The notes under the pieces: model-generated
Told to the model about the DNA's origin: nothing
Database searches by the model: none
Seen by the model: the letters and a program-made list of their open reading frames with translations, nothing else
Shown: piece by piece, positions 48,078-55,678 of the stretch
Position numbering within the stretch: position 1 is the first letter of the stretch
How the letters are laid out: each line of letters starts with the position of its first letter
Assembly (NCBI GenBank): GCA_963720075.1
Contig: CAVREG010000014.1
Span: 1 to 64,000, forward strand
DNA length: 64,000 nt
From: PALSA-188 sp963720075
Lineage (GTDB): Bacteria; Acidobacteriota; Terriglobia; Terriglobales; Acidobacteriaceae
Direction: 5' to 3'
Position numbers and translations under genes: made by a program

Positions 48078-48117
48078 GCCAGATCCCTCGCAAGCTCGGG
48101 ATCAAGCCGACAATGAC
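48078..48117 (-). repeat. Dispersed 'GTCATnGTCGG' repeat, copy 4
   Basis: On the minus strand it reads GTCATTGTCGGCTTGATCCC then GAGCTTGCGAGGGATCTGGC. It shares AGCTTGCGAGGGATCT with copy 3. Located between the UBP zinc-finger gene and the symporter gene. Confidence 0.65.
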
Positions 48118-48130
48118 TAACGCTTGAATT

Positions 48131-48382
48131 CTAGACTTCAGCCTCGTCAATGTAGCACCATCGCCAATCCTCGCCCGGTTCGAAGGATTGAATAATCGGG
48201 TGCTTAGCCTTATGAAAATGTTTAGTGGCGTGTTTATGGACGGAGCTATCACAACATCCGACGTGTCCGCATTCAAGGCAAAGGCGCAAATGTACCCAGG
48301 TGGCCCCGATTTTCAAGCAATCCTCGCAACCCTGCGCTGAGGGCGTCACTTCGCGAATGGTGTTCAGGTGAGTACAGCTCAT
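48131..48382 (-). CDS. UBP-type zinc finger protein
   Basis: An 83-residue stand-alone UBP zinc finger: CTHLNTIREVTPSAQGCEDC, LRLCLECGHVGCCDSSVHKH and ATKHFHKAKHPIIQSFEPGE. The Cys/His spacing is complete for the three-zinc fold that in eukaryotes binds ubiquitin tails. Bacterial copies have unknown function. The start MSCTHL at 48382 fits the family; the longer reading from 48415 adds 11 unlike residues. Confidence 0.85.
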   Translation of the reverse strand: MSCTHLNTIREVTPSAQGCEDCLKIGATWVHLRLCLECGHVGCCDSSVHKHATKHFHKAKHPIIQSFEPGEDWRWCYIDEAEV

Positions 48383-48499
48383 GATTTTCTCCTTGTTTGA
48401 GGCCGAGTATTCCAAGACGACAATATTAGATCAGACTTTCCGTAGGCTGGCGATATTCGCGCCTTAACAATACAAAGCATTCCACTGAATGCACCCGCG

Positions 48500-48538
48500 T
48501 TGACGCCCTTGCAGGCACCTTCTATCCTTAAATAGAAG
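48500..48538 (+). promoter_or_regulatory. Sigma70-like promoter overlapped by a palindrome, upstream of the FTR1 operon
   Basis: TTGACG (48500-48505), a 17-base spacer and TATCCT (48523-48528) fit a sigma70-type promoter. A perfect seven-base inverted repeat, CTTCTAT-N6-ATAGAAG (48519-48538), covers the -10 element, where a bound repressor would block polymerase. A second hairpin (AGGCTCG/CGAGCCT, 48572-48591) lies in the leader. The operator role is inferred from position; the sequence does not match a Fur or DtxR box that I know. Confidence 0.5.
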
Positions 48539-48607
48539 AGGTAGGTTCAGTGACAACCTGCCCACGTGAGCAGGCTCGGTCCTTCGAGCCTTGGAGAATC
48601 GTCTTAG

Positions 48608-49855
48608 ATGCTACAGGCATTCATCGTAACTTTGCGCGAGGGCGTCGAGGCCGCTCTGATCGTCGGCATTACTCTCGCCTATCTGACCAAGATTGGCCGC
48701 GCCGACCTCCGCAAATACGTTTACTGGGCGCTGGTTTCAGCATTTGTTGCCAGCATTGGAGTCGCCGTCCTCCTGTCTCAGACGCACCTGAACGAGGACG
48801 TTTTCGAGGGCTGCGTAATGCTGGCAGCGGCTGTGTTCGTCGTCACCATGATTATTTTCATGATGCGGACTGGGCGAAAACTAAAGGGAGAAATCGAAGG
48901 CAAGCTCGGTTCTCTCGCGGTCAAGGGCTCAAAGGTTGGCGTCTTCTTTTTTGTGTTCCTGATGGTGCTGCGCGAAGGAGCTGAAACCGTATTGATTCTG
49001 TCGGCGGTTTCCCTTAACTCCACCGAACTCATGAGCTTTCTCGGGACCCTCTCGGGCATCTTCGTCGCGGTCTTATTTGGAGTGATGTTCGTCAAGGGCA
49101 GCGTTCGCATCAACCTGCAAAAGTTCTTTCGCGTTACGAGTGCCATTCTGTTTTTCGTCGCCGCGCAATTGCTTATTTCAGGACTTCACGAGTTGTCCGA
49201 ATACGGAGTGCTTCCCTCTTCCAAGCGCGAGATGGCGCTCATTGGTCCGATTGTGCGCAACGACTTCTTTTTCGCTGTCACTATACTCGCACTGGCCGCG
49301 CTGATGGTTTTGTTTGAGATCAAGCGTCGCGAACCTGTTTCACTTCCTGCGTCAGGCGCGGAGCGTCGCAAAGCCTCTTGGACCGCCCGCCGCGAGCGAT
49401 GGTGGATGAGGTCGGTTTATGCCAGTGCGTTTGTTTTTATCCTCCTGATCACCGCCGAGTTCGCTTATACGAGGAGTGTGAGTGCGCTTTCTCCCGCGAC
49501 CGAAGTTCACTTCACAAACGGTCAGGTGAGCATTCCTTTGGCGCAAGTTTCTGACGGAGACCTCCATCGTTTTGCTGCCGTGGAGAACGGCACGACAATT
49601 CGTTTCTGGTTATACAAGAAGCCGGACGGAAAAATCGCCACCGTTTTCGATGGCTGCCAGATATGTGGGGGTGTGGGTTACTACAAGACCGCGAACGGGG
49701 TCGTTTGCAAGAACTGCGCTTCGCCGATCAATGCGCAATCCATCGGTTCGAAAGGTGGATGTAACCCCACGCCACTTGCGGCCGAGATGACATCGGATGC
49801 CGTCATCATCAAGGAGGCGGACATCGCGGCCGGCATCAAGATGTTCCAAAAATAA
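48608..49855 (+). CDS. FTR1-family iron permease with C-terminal cysteine-rich (DUF2318-type) domain
   Basis: A 415-residue membrane protein. The N-terminal half is an FTR1/EfeU permease: seven or so helices with the two REGxE iron-translocation motifs, TLREGVEAALIVG and VLREGAETVLIL. The C-terminal half, after another membrane helix, is outside and has FDGCQICGGVGYYKTANGVV then CKNCASPINAQS, i.e. CxxC pairs typical of DUF2318, thought to bind metal or a cluster. FTR1-DUF2318 proteins head iron operons such as fetMP and the Campylobacter p19 system. The TAA overlaps the next ATG by one base. Confidence 0.88.
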   Translation: MLQAFIVTLREGVEAALIVGITLAYLTKIGRADLRKYVYWALVSAFVASIGVAVLLSQTHLNEDVFEGCVMLAAAVFVVTMIIFMMRTGRKLKGEIEGKLGSLAVKGSKVGVFFFVFLMVLREGAETVLILSAVSLNSTELMSFLGTLSGIFVAVLFGVMFVKGSVRINLQKFFRVTSAILFFVAAQLLISGLHELSEYGVLPSSKREMALIGPIVRNDFFFAVTILALAALMVLFEIKRREPVSLPASGAERRKASWTARRERWWMRSVYASAFVFILLITAEFAYTRSVSALSPATEVHFTNGQVSIPLAQVSDGDLHRFAAVENGTTIRFWLYKKPDGKIATVFDGCQICGGVGYYKTANGVVCKNCASPINAQSIGSKGGCNPTPLAAEMTSDAVIIKEADIAAGIKMFQK

Positions 49856-51117
49856 TGTTTGTGCGTCTCGTGTACGAATCGTTTCGACGGCAGAAGCGAA
49901 GCAAACTGCTGGCAGGCGCCGCCATCGCTCTGGGCGTGACGGTGGCCACGGCAATGATAGCTGTGGCCACTGATGTAGGCGACAAGATTAATCGGGAGCT
50001 GCGCAGCTACGGCGCCAATCTGGTAGTAACTCCTCAAGACGATACTTTGGATGTTCAAATTGATGGGGTCAATCTCAAGCCGCCCAGCGACGGCGCTTAC
50101 CTCAACGAAGCTGATTTGCCCAGAATCAAAGGGATGTTCTGGCGTAACAATATCATTGGCTTCGCGCCTATGTTGCCGGTGAACGTGGCGGTCAACGAAG
50201 GTACCGCAAAGAATGTCACCCTTGTCGGAACGTATTTTGCGAAGCGATTGCGTTTTGGCAGCGAGAATTTTGCGGCCGGCGTGCGCACGACATATCCATT
50301 GTGGAGAGTTCAAGGATCATGGCCGGATGACGATTCGCGTGACGTATTGATCGGAGAGCGGCTGGCCGCGACTCTGGGAACAAAGCCCGGAGACAGAATC
50401 AACATCGCCGGAGAATCTCTTCAAGTGACTGGCATTCTTTCGACCGGAACTGCGGAGGACAACCAGATCGTTGCACCGCTCTCCGTGCCGCAGCAGATTT
50501 TAGGAAAGCCGGGCGCAGTGCGACGCGTTTATGTCAGCGCGCTCACCAAGCCCGAAGACGCATTTGCGCGCCGCGATCCAAAGACGCTAAGTCCTGAAAT
50601 GTATGACCGCTGGTACTGCTCGCCCTATGCGCAGTCCATTGCCTTCCAATTGCAAGAAGCGATTCCACATTCTCACGCCGAACAGATTCGCCAGGTCGCT
50701 CAAACCGAGGGCACGATTCTCACGCGCATTGAGGGCTTAATGCTGCTGGTCACGCTGGCCGCCCTGTTCGCGTCAGCACTGGCCGTTTCGGCGGCAATGG
50801 CGACAACCGTCTTCGAGCGGCGCCACGAAGTGGGATTAATGAAGGCTCTCGGCGCGGGTGGATTCGCAGTCGCTTCCCTGTTCTTCGCAGAAGCGGCTTT
50901 GCTAGCTCTGTTGGCAGGCGTAGCAGGATTCGCGGGCGGCTCTCTCCTCGCATACCACGCTGGACGCTGGATTTTTGATTCTCCGATTAACATCCAGCCG
51001 GTGCTTCTTCCCCTCATCCTGATCATTGCTGTGATCGTAACTTTCGCTGGCAGCGCTACCGCGATCCTCCGCGCGGTGAAGTTCGATCCTGTCTATGCAT
51101 TGCGCGGTGACGCATGA
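49855..51117 (+). CDS. FtsX/MacB-type ABC permease, first of pair
   Basis: A 420-residue permease: an N-terminal membrane helix (KLLAGAAIALGVTVATAMIA), a large outside domain starting RSYGANLVVTPQDDTLDVQI, then three C-terminal helices (MLLVTLAALFASALAVSAAM; ASLFFAEAALLALLAGVAGF; LLPLILIIAVIVTFAGSATA). The EVGLMKALGA segment between helices is the FtsX coupling helix. In iron systems of this type such permeases may power periplasmic iron handling rather than import itself. Its start overlaps the FTR1 stop by one base and its stop overlaps the next start as ATGA. Confidence 0.85.
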   Translation: MFVRLVYESFRRQKRSKLLAGAAIALGVTVATAMIAVATDVGDKINRELRSYGANLVVTPQDDTLDVQIDGVNLKPPSDGAYLNEADLPRIKGMFWRNNIIGFAPMLPVNVAVNEGTAKNVTLVGTYFAKRLRFGSENFAAGVRTTYPLWRVQGSWPDDDSRDVLIGERLAATLGTKPGDRINIAGESLQVTGILSTGTAEDNQIVAPLSVPQQILGKPGAVRRVYVSALTKPEDAFARRDPKTLSPEMYDRWYCSPYAQSIAFQLQEAIPHSHAEQIRQVAQTEGTILTRIEGLMLLVTLAALFASALAVSAAMATTVFERRHEVGLMKALGAGGFAVASLFFAEAALLALLAGVAGFAGGSLLAYHAGRWIFDSPINIQPVLLPLILIIAVIVTFAGSATAILRAVKFDPVYALRGDA

Positions 51118-52250
51118 CGAAGGCCATCGTTGGCGGTCGTGCGGGAGCGCATCATACTTCGATGTTTTTCCGCATGTTGATCCGGGCCGCCATTCTTCGC
51201 CGAGGCCGGGCCGCGACCGCTTTGCTGGCAATGATCGTGGCCGCAACCGTTGCCACGGCGATGCTGAATCTTTTTGTGGATGTTCAGTCCAAACTGAGGA
51301 AAGAGTTTCGAAACTACGGAGCGAATGTTGTTGTCGTTGCCAAAGCAGGTCAAACCCTTCCGCCTGACGCTCTCGCTAAAACCGAAGCGGTTCTGGCCGG
51401 GCATGGAATAGCGGCACCGTTCGGCTATGTCATCGCGCGGACTTCCAACGATCAGCCCGTTGTTGTCTCCGGCACAGATTTTGATACCGTTCGCAAGCTG
51501 GATAATTGGTGGTCGGTAACTGCATGGCCAAAATCGCAAGATGACGCTCTTCTGGGCGCGCGTGCTGCGTCCGCAATAAGTCCAGCGGCGAAGCCTTTCG
51601 ATCTGAGTTTCCACGGTCGCATCATTCATCTGAATCCGGTTGGCATTCTTCACACCGGAGCTGCCGAAGATAGCCGAGTCTATCTCTCTTTGACAGATTT
51701 CAAGGCTTGGACGGGCGTGCAGGCATCCACAATCGAGGTGGATGTTTCCGGGCCGCCTGCTGATGTCAATGCAACAATCGCAAAACTCGATCAAGTTTTG
51801 CCCGAGGCCGACGTCCGGCCCGTTCGTCAAATTATGGAAGGGGAGGCTCGCGTGCTGGGAAAGACCAGGGCTATGCTGTTTGCAGCATGCCTGTTGATCA
51901 TCAGCACAGCCGCGTTGTGCGTGCTCGCGACCCTCACCGGATGGGTGCTTGACCGTCGCCGTGATTTCGCCATTATGAAAGCTCTGGGTGCATCACAACG
52001 ATTTATCAGCGGATTCTTAGCCGCCGAGGCTGCCTTCCTGGGAACTGTGGGAGCGTTGGTGGGCTTTGCCTTCGGAATCGGAATCGCAGCCTGGATTGGC
52101 AGGGCAAACTTTCATGCGCCAGTCATGCCCAGGTTCGAGTTGTTCCCGATAGTTTTGGTCGGATGCATCCTGATTGCGCTGGCTGCGGCCATTGCACCGA
52201 TTTCTGTGTTGCGTCGCGTGCAGCCAGCTATGATCTTAAAAGGTGAATGA
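51114..52250 (+). CDS. FtsX/MacB-type ABC permease, second of pair
   Basis: A 378-residue paralogue of the previous protein: ALLAMIVAATVATAMLNLFV as first helix, then FRNYGANVVVVAKAG, and three C-terminal helices with the coupling motif DFAIMKALGASQRFI. The outside domain is shorter. Both carry the shared Y-G-A-N-[LV]-V-V start of the domain, so they arose by duplication and probably form a heterodimer energised by the ATPase that follows 23 bases later. Confidence 0.85.
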   Translation: MTKAIVGGRAGAHHTSMFFRMLIRAAILRRGRAATALLAMIVAATVATAMLNLFVDVQSKLRKEFRNYGANVVVVAKAGQTLPPDALAKTEAVLAGHGIAAPFGYVIARTSNDQPVVVSGTDFDTVRKLDNWWSVTAWPKSQDDALLGARAASAISPAAKPFDLSFHGRIIHLNPVGILHTGAAEDSRVYLSLTDFKAWTGVQASTIEVDVSGPPADVNATIAKLDQVLPEADVRPVRQIMEGEARVLGKTRAMLFAACLLIISTAALCVLATLTGWVLDRRRDFAIMKALGASQRFISGFLAAEAAFLGTVGALVGFAFGIGIAAWIGRANFHAPVMPRFELFPIVLVGCILIALAAAIAPISVLRRVQPAMILKGE

Positions 52251-52273
52251 TGAAGAGGTTAAGATAAAAAGAC

Positions 52274-53500
52274 GTGATTCAGCTCAAACATGTCAGCCGG
52301 TCCTATCCAGCGCGAGCGGAAGCTGGAGGCGTTATCCGTGCCCTTGAGGACTTCTCTCTGACCGTCGGGCCGGGCGAGTGGATTGCAGTCATGGGCCCCT
52401 CGGGATCGGGCAAGTCCACGCTTGTAAACCTGATCGGCTGCCTTGACCGTCCAACTTCCGGAGAGATTTGGCTCGACGATCAGAACGTCGCCAGCATTTC
52501 CGCCGGCAACTTAAATCGCGTCCGCGCCGAGAAAATTGGATTCGTCTTTCAGCAGTTCCATCTGATTCCTTACCTCACCGCCGTCGAAAATGTAATGCTG
52601 GCGCAATATCTGCACAGCATGACCGACGAAGAAGAGGCGCTGAAGGCTCTCGACCGCGTGGGCCTGAAAGATCGCGCGCATCACGTCCCCTCGCAGCTCT
52701 CCGGCGGCGAACAGCAGCGCGTATGCATAGCTCGCGCTCTGATCAACGATCCTAAGATTGTCCTTGCGGACGAGCCGACCGGCAACCTCGATGCCGTCAA
52801 CGAAGAGATTGTGCTTCGGATTTTGCGCCAGCTGCATCAGAGCGGTCGCACCATTGTGATGGTGACGCACGATCCGGTAGTGGCACGACTGGCAGATCGC
52901 CGTATCGAGCTGCATCACGGCAAAATCGCCGCGCAGGAAGTTTTTGCCATGGCGGACGAAGAGCAATTCGACGAAGTCCTCGAAGAACTCTGGGCGCTGG
53001 AGGAACACGGACAAATCGCCGAAACCGGCCGCATGGAAGTTCATGGCGCTCTGCCCGTGAGCATCGCCATCGAAAAGATGACCGATCTGGGGCTCGTTAC
53101 CACGAGCGCGCACAACGCTCCGATCCCCGCTTCCAAGCCGTTCGTGAACCCGTGCCACGATGCTCTCAAGCCCACCGGCGTTTCCATCGGCGAAGGAAGC
53201 ATGGTTGTCGAGCTAACTTTACGCGGACGTCAGCGCGCCACCGATGTCATTCGCCGCCATCGCCTAGCCGAGCGCCTGTTTACAGATAGCCTGGCTCTCG
53301 ACAGCGAATCTGAAATCGAACAGCAAGCCTGCAAGTTCGAACACATTCTCTCGCCCGAAGCGACTGACAAGATCTGCACTTTCCTGGGACATCCACGCAC
53401 CTGTCCGCACGGAGCGCTCATTCCGCCGGGACCTTGCTGCGATCGAAGCAGTTCAGAACTGGCCGGGGCATTTCGAGTCAAGTCGGATCGCGCTATCTAA
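52274..53500 (+). CDS. ABC ATPase fused to a DtxR/IdeR-like iron-dependent regulator domain
   Basis: A 408-residue fusion. Residues 1-222 are a LolD/MacB-type ATPase: Walker A GPSGSGKS (41-48), Q93, LSGGE (142-146), LADEP with the catalytic Glu (164-168) and H199. Residues 229-325 resemble a DtxR winged helix (FDEVLEELWALEEHGQIAET; IAIEKMTDLGLVTTS; VVELTLRGRQRATDVI). Residues 326-390 match the DtxR dimerisation/metal domain: RRHRLAERLF then QQACKFEHILSPEATDKI and LGHPRTCPHGALIPP. Putative ligands H329, E333, C353, E356 and H357 align with DtxR H79, E83, C102, E105 and H106. GTG start. The domain could sense iron and control ATPase activity or DNA binding; this is inferred. Confidence 0.88.
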   Translation: MIQLKHVSRSYPARAEAGGVIRALEDFSLTVGPGEWIAVMGPSGSGKSTLVNLIGCLDRPTSGEIWLDDQNVASISAGNLNRVRAEKIGFVFQQFHLIPYLTAVENVMLAQYLHSMTDEEEALKALDRVGLKDRAHHVPSQLSGGEQQRVCIARALINDPKIVLADEPTGNLDAVNEEIVLRILRQLHQSGRTIVMVTHDPVVARLADRRIELHHGKIAAQEVFAMADEEQFDEVLEELWALEEHGQIAETGRMEVHGALPVSIAIEKMTDLGLVTTSAHNAPIPASKPFVNPCHDALKPTGVSIGEGSMVVELTLRGRQRATDVIRRHRLAERLFTDSLALDSESEIEQQACKFEHILSPEATDKICTFLGHPRTCPHGALIPPGPCCDRSSSELAGAFRVKSDRAI

Positions 53501-53501
53501 C

Positions 53502-54335
53502 GTGATGACCACCCGCCGCCCCGCCATTGGCGTCTTCGACTCCGGCTTTGGCGGCCTCACCGTCCTTAAAGCTTTACTTGAGCTTATCCCTGACTCTGAT
53601 TACTTCTACTTTGGGGATACGGCACGCCTTCCTTACGGTTCAAAGTCCGCGGAGACTGTCGCCAGATATGCGGTGGACGCGACCCAATATCTTGAGCAAC
53701 ATGGCGCTCAGCTATTGGTAATTGCCTGCAACACGGCGACAGCGCTGGCCCTCGATAAGATCGAAGCGCAATCCGGAGTGCCCGTTGTCGGGGTAATTGA
53801 ACCGGGCGCGGAGAGCGCTTCTAAAGAGAGCAGGAATCGCAAAGTTGTTGTCATCGGCACTGAAGCCACCATCAGCAGCCACGCCTACCAAAAAGCACTG
53901 GAGAGGCGAGGTATCCAGACGAGAGAGAAAGCCTGCCCGCTGCTCGTGCCGCTGGTAGAGGAAGGCTGGATTGACCACGCAGTCACCGAACAAGTCGCTG
54001 GCATCTATCTCAACGAAGCGTTTGCTGATGGATTTGAAAACGCAGACACGCTCGTTTTAGGATGCACACACTATCCGCTGATCCGACGTGTGCTTCGGAA
54101 AGTAGCTCCTGCGCACGTCGCTATCGTTGACTCGGCGCAATCCACCGCACAAGTTGTGAAAGACATGCTTGGCAATACATCCTTCTCCAAGACAACGGGG
54201 ACAGAGGAAGAACGTCGCAAAATGGCGCGGATGAAATTTTTTGCTACCGATTCAGTAGAGAAATTCAGGACTCTAGGAGCGCGTTTCCTGGGGCGGGAGA
54301 TGGAAGACGTTCACCACGTGGATCTAAAGGAATGA
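53502..54335 (+). CDS. murI: Glutamate racemase
   Basis: A 277-residue MurI that makes D-glutamate for peptidoglycan. Catalytic cysteines lie in VIACNTATALALD and VLGCTHYPLIRR. The substrate-site motifs GVFDSGFGGLTVLKAL and FGDTARLPYG are present. The start is GTG 53502 or ATG 53505, one base after the ATPase stop, so it may be read through from the iron operon, although it has no related function. The final 17 bases including the stop are duplicated in tandem immediately downstream. Confidence 0.95.
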   Translation: MMTTRRPAIGVFDSGFGGLTVLKALLELIPDSDYFYFGDTARLPYGSKSAETVARYAVDATQYLEQHGAQLLVIACNTATALALDKIEAQSGVPVVGVIEPGAESASKESRNRKVVVIGTEATISSHAYQKALERRGIQTREKACPLLVPLVEEGWIDHAVTEQVAGIYLNEAFADGFENADTLVLGCTHYPLIRRVLRKVAPAHVAIVDSAQSTAQVVKDMLGNTSFSKTTGTEEERRKMARMKFFATDSVEKFRTLGARFLGREMEDVHHVDLKE

Positions 54336-54352
54336 TGGATCTGAAGGAATGA
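54319..54352 (+). repeat. 17-base tandem duplication at the murI stop
   Basis: TGGATCTAAAGGAATGA (54319-54335) is followed directly by the same 17 bases with one A-to-G change (54336-54352). The first copy ends with the murI stop codon. Confidence 0.85.
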
Positions 54353-54381
54353 TTTTCGAAAGCTCCCAACAGCCGGCAAGA

Positions 54382-55395
54382 TCAGTAGAGGTTGAAACTG
54401 ACTTCCACGCTAATCTCCACGGCGACCGGCTTCCCATCCTTCTCAGCAGGTTTAAACTTCCACTGCTTCACCGCCTCAATAGCCTTTTCATCCAGACCGA
54501 GGCCGACGCTGCGAGAGACCGTGATGTTGCGCGGAAGCCCATCGGGACCGACGATCAACGAAACTATCGAAGTTCCTGAATACTTCGCTTTGCGGGCCTC
54601 TTCTGAATACTCAGGCGAAGGATCGTAAAGCACGCTGGGAGCGCTCACTCCGCCGCCCACGTGGAACACGCCGCCGCCCGTGCCGCCGCCATGGCCTTCT
54701 CCGACGCCGGGCCCGGCGCCCACTCCCACTCCGCCGCCAGAACCAGATCCAATACCGCCGCCTGATCCTGTTCCGTTTGAAGGAGGTCCCGACGGCAACT
54801 TGGCCATTGGAACTCCGAGATTCGGCAGGTTATTCATTGCCATTTTGATTTGCGGAGGAACGACAACCGTAGGTACAACCGGAAGCTTTGGATGATCATT
54901 ACGAACAATAACCGCGGGAGGCGTAATCTGTTCCATAGCCAGCTTCGGAAGTTTTCCTTTGGGAGCCTGGAATTTGTCTTTGTCTCCGCCGCCGCCGCCG
55001 CCGCCCGCAAGAGTCTTGGATGGCTTCAGAAGTGGGATATCGTCCGGAGCGATGATTGTCGTCACTACTGATTGCTTCGGAGTCTCCTTCACTATCCTGC
55101 GAGCCCAAAGAGTTGCTCCAACAATAAGTGCAAACAGAATGATGTGGGTTATGGTCGAACCAAGCGCGCCATTCTTCTTGTTGTCGTAAAAACCCCAGAT
55201 GTCTTTAACCGGAATGGGCTTCGATGTCAGGACAAGAGGCGGCTGCTTCTTGGGAAAAAAGAAATCATTCAAATTCTGCGTGAGGGACTTAAAAAGCGAC
55301 TGATCAACAGTGTTCGGCGGCAGAAGGAAACTCGGCACCGGAGCGGAAACCGATGAGACGCTGACGGGTTGCGATTCTAGATCGAGGGTAGCCAT
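54382..55395 (-). CDS. TonB-type energy transducer
   Basis: A 337-residue protein with a cytosolic N-terminus, one membrane helix (STITHIILFALIVGATLWAR), a Pro/Lys periplasmic part, two long Gly-rich stretches (seven Gly in LAGGGGGGGDKDK; GSGGGVGVGAGPGVGEGHGG) and a C-terminal TonB domain (SPEYSEEARKAKYSGTSIVS, PRNITVSRSVGLGLDEKAIE, AVKQWKFKPAEKDGKPVAV). It passes energy from the proton gradient to outer-membrane receptors. No ExbB or ExbD gene is beside it. The 283 bases to ileS hold the divergent promoters; no T-box or other known leader is seen. Confidence 0.88.
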   Translation of the reverse strand: MATLDLESQPVSVSSVSAPVPSFLLPPNTVDQSLFKSLTQNLNDFFFPKKQPPLVLTSKPIPVKDIWGFYDNKKNGALGSTITHIILFALIVGATLWARRIVKETPKQSVVTTIIAPDDIPLLKPSKTLAGGGGGGGDKDKFQAPKGKLPKLAMEQITPPAVIVRNDHPKLPVVPTVVVPPQIKMAMNNLPNLGVPMAKLPSGPPSNGTGSGGGIGSGSGGGVGVGAGPGVGEGHGGGTGGGVFHVGGGVSAPSVLYDPSPEYSEEARKAKYSGTSIVSLIVGPDGLPRNITVSRSVGLGLDEKAIEAVKQWKFKPAEKDGKPVAVEISVEVSFNLY

Positions 55396-55678
55396 AAATT
55401 AGTCGGAAGTCCTCAGCGCCATCCCTTCGTAAGAATTGATGAGTCCGGTCCCCGCAAAGTTGCTTTTACCAAAGGGTTACTCCCCCAAGAGTACCGCTCG
55501 TTCAGCGCCGCCGCAACTGTCATTAGCGTTGCGGCTGACATTTTAGATGCTTAAAGTTGCCAAACGTCATCTGTCAAAATCGTACACTCAAATCGAAAAT
55601 CTACCGCTAACATAAAAAGCACATCGTCTGACATCAAGCCAACTCCGATAATGGACGTTCCCCGAATGGCCCCCTATA

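Noticed and set aside
55396..55678. T-box leader upstream of ileS
   Set aside because: No T-box sequence, specifier loop or terminator-antiterminator pair is recognisable in the 283 bases.
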